Origin: Candidatus Neomicrothrix sp. UBA7388
Lineage (GTDB): Bacteria > Actinomycetota > Acidimicrobiia > Acidimicrobiales > Poriferisodalaceae
Length of the DNA: 35,388 bases
Assembly: GCA_002470695.1 (NCBI GenBank)
Contig: DKNM01000060.1
Coordinates: forward strand, 13,587-48,974
Reading direction: 5' to 3'
Part shown: positions 24,847 through 31,393 of the stretch, one piece after another
Layout: each line of letters begins with the position of its first letter
Position numbering within the stretch: the first letter of the stretch is position 1
Translations under genes and position numbers: made by a program
Notes under the pieces: generated by a model
Database searches by the model: none
What the model was told of the DNA's origin: nothing
Seen by the model: only the letters and a program-made list of their open reading frames with translations

Positions 24847-25110
24847 TTAGGGAGCGTGTCTCATCGAATTTCGCAATTTCAACTCCGGGACTAACCCCGC
24901 TCTACTGAGTTTTCTTAACGCTCTAACTTCCGAAAGCTCGACCACTACCGAAGTACGGTCTGCCCTGCATAGATAAGTAACCATGCAATCATCACAAGCT
25001 TGAGTACCCGAGTAGTCGCACAAATCACAGTCGATAACTAATGCGTCATCGGATGGGACCTGATTTAAAGCATCCTTGTAGCCCACGTGACCAATCCCTT
25101 CATCAACCAA
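24847..25110 (-). CDS. Small Cys-rich protein (CxxC pairs)
   Basis: This 87 aa protein has a compact Cys cluster, DCDLC then ACDDC then YLC, followed by a conserved-looking VVVELSEVRALRKLSRAGLVPEL. The Cys spacing suggests a metal site, zinc or iron-sulfur. I know of similar short actinobacterial proteins (C-x2-C ... ACxDCVV-xxL ... E-x-RAL-x-x-L-x-x-AGLVP) from memory but of no assigned function. TTG 25110 has a TATCGT -10-like element 7 bases upstream; GTG 25086 is an alternative. It is the first gene of the queG-pimB operon and diverges from the kinase gene. Confidence 0.72.
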   Translation of the reverse strand: MVDEGIGHVGYKDALNQVPSDDALVIDCDLCDYSGTQACDDCMVTYLCRADRTSVVVELSEVRALRKLSRAGLVPELKLRNSMRHAP

Positions 25111-25117
25111 CGCCTAC

Positions 25118-25144
25118 ACGATAAAACTGAGGTGAGACAGTCAA
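25118..25144 (-). promoter_or_regulatory. Promoter for the Cys-rich protein/queG/pimB operon
   Basis: On the minus strand TTGACT (25144-25139) and TATCGT (25123-25118) form -35 and -10 elements with a short 15-base spacer. The -10 ends 7 bases before TTG 25110, so the transcript would be leaderless. Confidence 0.45.
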
Positions 25145-25201
25145 CTCTTAGTTCCTGTTTCGTTTCCCAATGACAGGTAGTGTTTGAGGCAGGAGATCGA
25201 A

Positions 25202-26080
25202 GTGTTTGCGGACGAAGCCGACATTTGGGTAGGCCGCCAGTACGGGCCTTACAGCATCACTGAGCTACTGGGTCGCGGAACAGTGGCCAACGTCTACCGT
25301 GCATCATTGCGAGACGGCAACGAGGTTGCTCTGAAAGTTCTCACACCATTCGCCGAAGCGAGACAGGAAATCCGTTCTCTCTTTGAGCAAGAATTTGAAT
25401 TGATGGTTCGCTTGGATCACCCGAACGTCGTCAAAGCCTCTCAATCAGGAGTGATAGCAGGCACCCACTACATGGAGATTGAGCCCATAGAGGGAGAAAC
25501 GCTGTTAGACCGCGTTGAGTCAAATAAGTCGCTCGAGCTCGAGGAGATAATCGCCGTCTTGCAACAAATGTGCTCAGCGCTTGACCACATACATGAACGT
25601 AAGATCGTCCATAGAGACGTCAAGCTTTCAAACATCATGCTCGACTACGCGAACAATCGATCCGTTCTTTTCGATTTTGGTTTAGGCCACGACCTTAATG
25701 GGCCACCCCCACCAGAGGGTCGCGTTTACGGCTCGCCTATGTTTCTTGCGCCCGAACAAGCGGTAGGCGGTCCCGTCGATGCCCGGACCGACCTCTATAG
25801 CCTCGGAATTACCCTTTACAGGTTGACAGTCGGAGCCTTGCCGTTTTACGGAGAGCGCAACGAGCTACTCCACGCTCATCTCAAGTTAACCCCGCCCGAC
25901 CCCTGCTCCGCTGGTGTCAAAGAAGACCTCGCTCAGATCATTATGCGGTCAATATCCAAAAATGCGTCTGAGAGGTTCCAAAGCGGCGCTGATTTCGCGG
26001 CCGCTCTTGCCACAGTTGAACTCGAGCGACCAAAGCATCGGCGACGCAATATACTCAGCCGCATCTCCGGACGGCACTAA
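25202..26080 (+). CDS. Soluble Ser/Thr protein kinase
   Basis: This is a Hanks-type kinase of 292 aa. Motifs from GTG 25202: glycine loop GRGTVANVY (about 24-32), VALK (Lys45), HRDVKLSN (catalytic Asp139), DFGLG (Asp158), SPMFLAPEQ, and DARTDLYSLGITLYRLTVG. It ends in a short basic tail (PKHRRRNILSRISGRH) with no membrane segment and no PASTA repeats, so it is not PknB-like and should be cytosolic. AGGAG 6 bases before GTG 25202 decides this start over TTG 25184. TAGTGT at 25178-25183 could be its -10. Substrates are unknown. Confidence 0.9.
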   Translation: MFADEADIWVGRQYGPYSITELLGRGTVANVYRASLRDGNEVALKVLTPFAEARQEIRSLFEQEFELMVRLDHPNVVKASQSGVIAGTHYMEIEPIEGETLLDRVESNKSLELEEIIAVLQQMCSALDHIHERKIVHRDVKLSNIMLDYANNRSVLFDFGLGHDLNGPPPPEGRVYGSPMFLAPEQAVGGPVDARTDLYSLGITLYRLTVGALPFYGERNELLHAHLKLTPPDPCSAGVKEDLAQIIMRSISKNASERFQSGADFAAALATVELERPKHRRRNILSRISGRH

Positions 26081-26131
26081 TCAACAGAACTTCTTCTCGC
26101 TCAAGTTACCTAACACCGAACACCTGTTCGC

Positions 26132-26137
26132 TATATT
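26132..26137 (+). promoter_or_regulatory. -10 element for leaderless DEDDh/GIY-YIG gene
   Basis: TATATT ends 7 bases before GTG 26145, which has no ribosome site. This fits leaderless transcription from a promoter just after the kinase gene. A -35 was not identified. Confidence 0.5.
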
Positions 26138-26144
26138 GGTACTC

Positions 26145-27791
26145 GTGTTTCAGCAATCCCTCGAAGACCTCGGCACTCCATTACGGGATGTGACGTTTTG
26201 TGTTATCGACTTAGAAACAACTGGCGGCAAACGAAACGCTGATGAAATCACCGAGATCGGTGCAATCAAATATAGAGGTGGAGAAGTTTTAGGAACTTTC
26301 CAAACATTGGTTGACCCCGGGCGTTCCATCCCACCAGAAATAACAGTTTTGACCGGCATTACGAGTGCGATGGTTGATCGAGCCCCGAGAGTCGAGCAGG
26401 TTCTGCCAACCTTATTGGAATTTCTTGGAGACGCAGTGATAGTCGGCCATAACGTCGGCTTCGACCTAGCATTTCTCAACTCCGCTCTAGCCAGGTCAGG
26501 CAGGAACGCTTGGGCGGGCACGAAAGTCGACACGCTTGCCATTGCACGTCGACTCATTCGAGATGAAGCACCAAACCACAAGTTGTCGACGCTAGCCAAA
26601 TACTTACGGTTCCCAAATCAGCCAAGCCACCGTGCGCTGGACGACGCAAAGGCGACCGGAGACCTTTTGCATTACCTTTTGGAACGGGCTTCAGCTCTCG
26701 GTGTGCTTGGATTAGATGACCTAACGCAGCTACCTAAAATCCAACGACACCCCCAAGCAAAAAAACTTCGGCTTACCGAAAGCCTTCCCCGCAAGCCAGG
26801 CGTTTATCGCTTCCTCAACGAACGGGGTGAGGTTTTATACGTTGGCAAGGCAACAAACCTAAGGGCTCGAGTTCGGTCTTACTTTTCGAGCGACCGCAGG
26901 CGGAAAGTCGAGCAGCTTCTTCGCGAAACTCAAAAAATCGAGCATGACATCTGCTCGGGAACCCTAGAAGCCGAGGTCCTTGAAGTTCGACAAATTCAAA
27001 AATTCCGTCCCCGCTTTAACCGCAGGTCAAAGAATTGGTCGAAATACACATACGTGAAACTGACTTTGGGCGAGCGTTTCCCCCGACTGTCTGTGGTGAG
27101 AGAACAAAAGGACGACGAGGCGTTTTACCTCGGCCCCGTTTCCTCCCATAGCACGGCCCGCGATATCGTGGACGCCATAGAGGCCGTTGTTCCACTGCGG
27201 CGCTGCACCCAGCGAGTTCCCAAAACTGCTACATCTGGACCCTGCGTCTCCGCCCAAATCGGCACGAGTGTTTGCCCATGTTCCGGGAAAGTCACTGAGG
27301 AGTCATACTCCGAAATTGTTGATTACGCATTATCAGCTCTCAGCAAGCACCCAGAACGACTTCTACATCCATTGCGCGAAAAGATGACCGCCCTCGCAAG
27401 TCAACAGCGATTCGAAGAGGCGTCTGAGCTAAGGGAGAGGGCGGCGGCGCTGTCAAATGCCCTGCAAAAGGCCAACCAGGTGCGAGTGCTTCGGTCAGCG
27501 GGGCGAATAGTCCTGGAGGTTCCCGATGAGGGCACAACGACATTGCTTCAGGGGCAGCTCGTCGAGAATATCGCCGACCCTAATGGGTTAGAAAGTTGTC
27601 ACATTTCGAATAACCCATTGAAGACAACGGACAAGAAGGAGATTGATGAACTCTGGTGCGTAGCAACTTGGCTAAACGCTCGAGCTCCCGAATTACGCCT
27701 GCTTCATTGCGACGCACCATTGTTTTCCCAATACCCATCCCTAGATGATTTCCGGCAAACCAAAAGTCGCCTAACACGACCGGGCAGGTAA
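26145..27791 (+). CDS. DEDDh exonuclease fused to GIY-YIG (UvrC/Cho-like) nuclease
   Basis: This is a 548 aa two-nuclease fusion known in actinobacteria. The DEDDh domain (about 10-180) has VIDLETTGG, GHNVGFDLAFLN and HRALDDAKATGD, the DnaQ epsilon-like Exo I-III. The GIY-YIG domain (about 205-290) has KPGVYRFLNERGEVLYVGKA and NLRARVRSYF as in UvrC. A Cys cluster (RRC ... GPC ... SVCPC) resembles that of UvrC, and a UVR-like helical pair (REKMTALASQQRFEEASELRER) follows. The UvrC C-terminal nuclease and HhH parts are absent. It probably acts in DNA repair or proofreading. The open frame reaches back to 25914 inside the kinase gene, but GTG 26145 after a -10 element is the better start. Confidence 0.9.
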   Translation: MFQQSLEDLGTPLRDVTFCVIDLETTGGKRNADEITEIGAIKYRGGEVLGTFQTLVDPGRSIPPEITVLTGITSAMVDRAPRVEQVLPTLLEFLGDAVIVGHNVGFDLAFLNSALARSGRNAWAGTKVDTLAIARRLIRDEAPNHKLSTLAKYLRFPNQPSHRALDDAKATGDLLHYLLERASALGVLGLDDLTQLPKIQRHPQAKKLRLTESLPRKPGVYRFLNERGEVLYVGKATNLRARVRSYFSSDRRRKVEQLLRETQKIEHDICSGTLEAEVLEVRQIQKFRPRFNRRSKNWSKYTYVKLTLGERFPRLSVVREQKDDEAFYLGPVSSHSTARDIVDAIEAVVPLRRCTQRVPKTATSGPCVSAQIGTSVCPCSGKVTEESYSEIVDYALSALSKHPERLLHPLREKMTALASQQRFEEASELRERAAALSNALQKANQVRVLRSAGRIVLEVPDEGTTTLLQGQLVENIADPNGLESCHISNNPLKTTDKKEIDELWCVATWLNARAPELRLLHCDAPLFSQYPSLDDFRQTKSRLTRPGR

Positions 27792-27793
27792 AG

Positions 27794-28054
27794 CTAACTG
27801 CGGTCCTTGCGGCCCAGAAACTGAACCCCATGACCGTAGCGCTCGACGAGTTCCAACTCATCAACCTTGTAGACCATCGTCCAGCGCTTATCACTATCAT
27901 CAAATTTGACGGCTGCCATAACGAAACGATTGCCGGGCTGGACGGCAACCACTGTCCCCCGCTTTCCCACCAAGTGAATCCGACTCTCGTCGGAAGTGGC
28001 GCTTAAACGGACCACATCGCCTACTCCGAAAGGAAGAGCTTGGCCTATGACCAT
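27794..28054 (-). CDS. Small beta-rich protein, unknown function
   Basis: This 86 aa protein reads as a small beta-barrel, SH3/KOW-like: FGVGDVVRLSA, LVGKRGTVVAVQPGNRFVMAAVKFD and WTMVYKVDELELVE. GVGDVV-RL and GKRGTVV are typical of KOW-type folds, but I do not recognise the family. ATG 28054 lies one base after the trpD stop, so it is probably co-transcribed. Its end is 2 bases from the convergent nuclease gene. Confidence 0.68.
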   Translation of the reverse strand: MVIGQALPFGVGDVVRLSATSDESRIHLVGKRGTVVAVQPGNRFVMAAVKFDDSDKRWTMVYKVDELELVERYGHGVQFLGRKDRS

Positions 28055-28055
28055 A

Positions 28056-29141
28056 TTATCGACTGGCCAACTCTCGACTCAACTCAAGCACATCATCTAC
28101 TTTTTTTGCCGCTTGACCATTGCGCATAACACTTCTAGCGGCCTCAACACCTGCTTCCAGGTCTTCTACTAGGTCAGCAACGAGCAGGCCTGCGGCGGCA
28201 TTTAACGCGACTATGTCAGCACGCGGACCCTCCTCTTCCCCAGCAAATATCCGACGCATGATCTCAACATTTTGTTGAGCGGAACCGCCTTGGATTTCAG
28301 CTCGATTAACTCGCCGAATTCCTACCGACTCAGGTTCGAAATCGCGCTCACCGATTACAATTCCGTCGCGCACTTCATAAATTCTTGTTGAGTCAGTAAT
28401 GGTGATTTCGTCGAGACGGTCTCCGCCATGAACCACAAGTGATCGCTTGCTACCCCGCTGCGCCAAAACGCCCGCCACTCTCGGCGCCATGACTGGGTCA
28501 CTCACACCAACTACTTGACGCTCTACGGCTCCAGGGTGAGAAAGTGGGCCCAAGAAGTTGAACGTAGTAGGCACTCCCAACTCAGAACGCACCGGTCCCA
28601 CATACCGCATTGCAGGATGGAAGTTTTTTGCAAAGGCAAACCCGAGGCCACTCCTATTTACACACTCCTCCACCTTGGGTCCGTCTAAATTTATTTCTAG
28701 ACCAAGCGCTTCCAGAGTGTCGAAGGATCCGCTGCTTGAAGATGCCGCTACAGAGCCGTGCTTACATACGACCGCACCGGCCGCAGAAGCAACGAAACAA
28801 GCCATGGTTGAAACACTCAAGGCGTGCTTTCGCCGTGAGGGAGCCCCTCCGCTTCCGACAATATCGATAGTGTTCTCGGGGACATTCAGCGGAGCGGCTG
28901 CGTCCATCATCGCGTCCACGAGACCAGTTAATTCGAGAACCGAGCCGCCCTTCATGCCTAATCCAATAATGAAACCTGCCACCTGCGCATCAGAAGCTTC
29001 GCCCCGCAATATCGAGCCCAAAGCAGCTCGAGATGCTGCGGGCGTCAGATCCACTCCGGCAACAAGGTCCCCTAAAATCGCCGGCCAACCACCAAAAGAT
29101 TCCAACGAATTGTCCTTATTTGCAGAATCAGCACTCACCAT
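28056..29141 (-). CDS. trpD: Anthranilate phosphoribosyltransferase-like protein (TrpD), variant PRPP loop
   Basis: TrpD joins anthranilate and PRPP in tryptophan synthesis. The 361 aa protein keeps the overall TrpD pattern: KGGSVLELTGLVDAM, FAKNFHPAMRYVGPVRSELG, PTTFNFLGPLSHPG, VVHGGDRLDEIT and a helical end. The PRPP-binding loop is unusual: GSGGAPSRRKHALSVST replaces the common GTGGD-x3-T-x-NIST, three residues longer and without the Asp and Asn; KHGSVAASSSSGS replaces KHGNRA-SS-SGS. No other trp gene is adjacent. It could be a true TrpD of a lineage-specific type or a paralog with another acceptor. ATG 29141 is called; TAGAGT 7 bases before GTG 29138 suggests that leaderless start instead. 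Confidence 0.83.
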   Translation of the reverse strand: MVSADSANKDNSLESFGGWPAILGDLVAGVDLTPAASRAALGSILRGEASDAQVAGFIIGLGMKGGSVLELTGLVDAMMDAAAPLNVPENTIDIVGSGGAPSRRKHALSVSTMACFVASAAGAVVCKHGSVAASSSSGSFDTLEALGLEINLDGPKVEECVNRSGLGFAFAKNFHPAMRYVGPVRSELGVPTTFNFLGPLSHPGAVERQVVGVSDPVMAPRVAGVLAQRGSKRSLVVHGGDRLDEITITDSTRIYEVRDGIVIGERDFEPESVGIRRVNRAEIQGGSAQQNVEIMRRIFAGEEEGPRADIVALNAAAGLLVADLVEDLEAGVEAARSVMRNGQAAKKVDDVLELSRELASR

Positions 29142-29171
29142 AAGGACTCTAGCGTCGATGACTCAATTAGT

Positions 29172-29462
29172 TCAGCCGACGGCCCGAGCGCGGGCCGCCG
29201 CCCTCCGCCTGCGCCTCACAATACTTCGACGTTCACGTTGGGTTGCCCCTCCCCAAATTCCCTCTTTTTCTCGCACAGAGATGGCGTACTCGAGACACGA
29301 TAGAGCGACCGAACACGTGCCACAGATAGCCTTTGCTAATTCTGCCCCGTCGTTTTCATCCTCTGGGAAAAATATTGCAGCGTCTACACCCCGACACGCC
29401 GCAATCTGCTCCCAGCCTTTCGAACCGGGTTCAAAGATTTCCGCGCTCGGGTACTTCACCAC
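29172..29462 (-). CDS. WhiB-family iron-sulfur regulator
   Basis: WhiB proteins are small actinobacterial [4Fe-4S] transcription factors that bind the sigma factor. Four ligands are visible: ACRG, then CGTC, then a Cys five residues on (C-x23-C-x2-C-x5-C). The GIWGGATQRER motif and a very basic tail (RRRRRAAARARA) for DNA binding follow. The frame is open to ATG 29522 (116 aa), but GTG 29462 sits 7 bases after a TATAAA element and gives 96 aa, a usual size. A perfect inverted repeat overlaps that promoter. It may be WhiB1/WhiB2-like; I do not assign a number. Confidence 0.9.
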   Translation of the reverse strand: MVKYPSAEIFEPGSKGWEQIAACRGVDAAIFFPEDENDGAELAKAICGTCSVALSCLEYAISVREKEGIWGGATQRERRSIVRRRRRAAARARAVG

Positions 29463-29469
29463 CGCTGTT

Positions 29470-29490
29470 TTTATACCTCGAGCAGGTATA
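29470..29490 (-). promoter_or_regulatory. whiB promoter with overlapping palindromic operator
   Basis: TATACCT and AGGTATA form a perfect 7-base inverted repeat (29472-29490) around a 5-base centre. The right arm on the minus strand continues into TATAAA (29475-29470), a good -10, which ends 7 bases before GTG 29462. A dimeric regulator bound here would cover the spacer and -10. Confidence 0.6.
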
Positions 29491-29604
29491 ACTTGGTTTT
29501 GTAGCGGTCCCCTGATGGTCATATAGGTCTGGATTCTCGTCTAAAAACATGACGATTGTCCAGACTAATTGATCGTTCGGTAACCATTTTGGAAAGATTT
29601 TTCC

Positions 29605-30018
29605 TTGGCAAAAGAAATTTTGATCTTCGGACGACGAGTTGACCGCACAGCGTGGCTGAGTGGCACCCTGGTGTCACTGCTGGTGGTGGTAGCTTTCGGA
29701 TTGATAATCGGAAATCTTGTTGATCGGGCCGGCCAAAACTCGCTATTGGTGTCGGCAGCCATATCTATCGGTCTGGTTTTGGGTGCCTTTATTGCCGCTC
29801 GCAAAGCGCCCCGATCACATATTTTCCACGGAATGCTCACTAGCGTTGCACCCATCGCACTCAGCCTCTTTATTCAATTGGTTCGGGTAGGCAGGGGAAT
29901 TCAAACAGTTTCCTGGTTGAGCTTGGTCTTGGTTTTCTTTCTCGCCGTTTCTCTCGCAACCCTGGGAGGGATAGCGGGCGGACGCCTCTCTCCCCACAAG
30001 GGTTCCTTGTTCGAATAG
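29605..30018 (+). CDS. Four-helix membrane protein
   Basis: This 137 aa hydrophobic protein has four predicted helices (about 18-38, 46-64, 74-92, 103-125) and a short basic N-terminus (IFGRRVDRT). It resembles small YrzE/TIGR04086-type membrane proteins in layout (GAFIAARKAP between helices 2 and 3, GGIAGGRLSP at the end), but I cannot assign the family firmly. TTG 29605 has GGAAAG 8 bases upstream. It diverges from whiB and lies just before the RNase P RNA gene. Confidence 0.68.
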   Translation: MAKEILIFGRRVDRTAWLSGTLVSLLVVVAFGLIIGNLVDRAGQNSLLVSAAISIGLVLGAFIAARKAPRSHIFHGMLTSVAPIALSLFIQLVRVGRGIQTVSWLSLVLVFFLAVSLATLGGIAGGRLSPHKGSLFE

Positions 30019-30049
30019 TAAGCTTCGCATGACATTCCCCCGACGCCGC

Positions 30050-30055
30050 TACAGT
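30050..30055 (+). promoter_or_regulatory. rnpB -10 element
   Basis: TACAGT ends 6 bases before 30062, the first base of the P1 stem of the RNase P RNA, so transcription would start at or very near the mature 5' end. ATGACA at 30029-30034 is a possible -35 with a short 15-base spacer. Confidence 0.55.
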
Positions 30056-30061
30056 GATACT

Positions 30062-30422
30062 GGCGGTGAGTTGGCTGGGTGGCCGCAGTTGGTCTCACCT
30101 ATCGAGACAAATTGAGGAAGGTCGGGACTCCAAAGGGCAGAGTGCTGGGAAAAAACCAGGCGCCGCGAGGCGACGGAAAGTGCAACAGAAAACAAACCGC
30201 CGATGGGTTGGCAACGTCAATCACAGGCAAGGCTGAAACGGTGCGGTAAGAGCGCACCAGCGCGCAGGGCGATCTGCGCGGCTTGTAAACCCCACTCGGA
30301 GCAAGGCCAAGCAGGAATCAAGTTGCTCGCTCCACGATTCCGGGTAGGCCGCTTAGATGGATGGTCACCCAAGTGGCCTTAGGCCACTGGACAGAATCCC
30401 GCCTACAGGCCGACTCACCGCC
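30062..30422 (+). ncRNA. rnpB: RNase P RNA, bacterial type A
   Basis: This is the catalytic RNA that matures tRNA 5' ends. The ends are set by a perfect 10-base P1 helix, GGCGGTGAGT (30062-30071) with ACTCACCGCC (30413-30422), giving 361 nt. Conserved blocks in order: GAGGAAGGTCGGGACTCC (P4 5' half, from 30114), AAAGTGCAACAGAAA (CR-II), GAAACGGTGCGGTAAGAGCG (P10-P12), TAAACCCCAC and GGAGCAAGGCCAA, GGGTAGGCCGC, TTAGATGGATGG, and ACAGAATCCCGCCTACAGG (P4 3' half). The L15 loop between GGAATC and GATTCC has no GGT, the motif that pairs with tRNA CCA in many bacteria; I recall this absence also in some actinobacteria. Confidence 0.96.
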
Positions 30423-30450
30423 ACACAACGATTTACGCCACCAGAGCGCT

Positions 30451-30474
30451 CGTAGCAAAGTATCTTTAGCTACG
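30451..30474 (+). repeat. Imperfect inverted repeat over the start of the MBL-fold gene
   Basis: CGTAGCAAAG and CTTTAGCTACG are complementary except for one bulged base, with TAT between. The repeat covers the TATCTT -10 element (30461-30466) and reaches the first base of GTG 30474. It could be an operator, or an RNA hairpin at the 3' side of the RNase P RNA. No T-run follows, so it is not a standard terminator. Confidence 0.5.
30461..30466 (+). promoter_or_regulatory. -10 element for leaderless MBL-fold hydrolase
   Basis: TATCTT fits TANNNT and lies 7 bases before GTG 30474. No ribosome site precedes that GTG. Confidence 0.5.
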
Positions 30475-31388
30475 TGAACCCTGAGGTATCGAAATTTGAC
30501 TGGCCGGACGCCCTTGCACTGGGACCAGTGACTGTGCTGACCGGTTTAGAAAAAGGAAAATACCCTCACGGAAACTCGCTCATTGTCACCGGCGATGACG
30601 ACGTAGTCCTAATTGATCCCTCCTTAACCGTTGCCGAAAGAGGAGTTCCGGTAGAGGTAAATAAAATTTTCTTGTCTCACGTTCACGAAGACCACATACC
30701 TGGGATGCAACAGCTCCCCGAGCTTCCAGTTTTCTGCCACGAAGAAGACGCCGTGGGTCTATCTTCTCTTGACGGCTTGATGTCGATGTATGGCCTTCCC
30801 GACCTAGTCGAAAAGAATTTTCGACGCGAAGTGGTCAATGACTTCCACTACTCGCCTCGGACGAATGTCTCAACGTTTACAGACGGCTCCTCCTTCGATC
30901 TCGGTGGAGTGCAGATCCAAGTAATCCATACGCCTGGCCACACAAAAGGTCATTCTGCTTTCCTGATCCCTGAGGCACGCACTGCGTATCTCGGCGACAT
31001 CGAACTCTCAGGATTTGGACCCTATTATTTCGACGCGTGTTCCTCGCTCGAAAGCTTCGAATGGTCGCTAGACCGTTGCAGCGATTTAGAAGCTGAGCAC
31101 TTTGTGACTTTTCACCACAAATGGGTCATCTCCGGGAGAGATCACTTCCTTGCAATGTTGAATGAATTCGCAAATGTAATCACCAAAAGAGAACTTGCCC
31201 TCCTTCGATTCTTGAAGGAGCCGAGATCAATTTCAGATTGTGTCGCGCATCGATTCGTCTACCGACCTAGCGTCGATATGCAGTTTGTCGACCATGTAGA
31301 AACTAGTTGCGCAAAGCTTCATATTGCCCGCATGGTAAAGGACGGCCGCGTTACTGAAGTTACTAACGGCAAGTATCGAGCAACTTAA
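30474..31388 (+). CDS. Metallo-beta-lactamase fold hydrolase
   Basis: This 304 aa protein has a binuclear zinc hydrolase fold. The metal motif SHVHEDHIPG supplies His69, His71, Asp73 and His74; HTPGHTKGHS, LGDIELSG and FHHKWVI give the later metal ligands. HEDH rather than HxDH is within the family range. The C-terminal 80 residues look like a small helical winged domain (ELALLRFLKEPRSISDCVAHRF), as in LACTB2-like members; substrate is not known. It starts at GTG 30474 after a -10 element and converges with the phosphatase gene 5 bases away. Confidence 0.85.
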   Translation: MNPEVSKFDWPDALALGPVTVLTGLEKGKYPHGNSLIVTGDDDVVLIDPSLTVAERGVPVEVNKIFLSHVHEDHIPGMQQLPELPVFCHEEDAVGLSSLDGLMSMYGLPDLVEKNFRREVVNDFHYSPRTNVSTFTDGSSFDLGGVQIQVIHTPGHTKGHSAFLIPEARTAYLGDIELSGFGPYYFDACSSLESFEWSLDRCSDLEAEHFVTFHHKWVISGRDHFLAMLNEFANVITKRELALLRFLKEPRSISDCVAHRFVYRPSVDMQFVDHVETSCAKLHIARMVKDGRVTEVTNGKYRAT

Positions 31389-31393
31389 CCATT

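Noticed and set aside
25914..26144. Upstream extension of the DEDDh/GIY-YIG frame into the kinase gene
   Set aside because: It overlaps the coding kinase in another phase and its sequence has no family similarity. The -10 element and GTG 26145 give the natural N-terminus.
28558..29526. Long plus-strand open frame (322 codons) opposite trpD and whiB
   Set aside because: It lies antisense to two genes with clear family motifs, and its own translation has no recognisable domain. It is a shadow frame.
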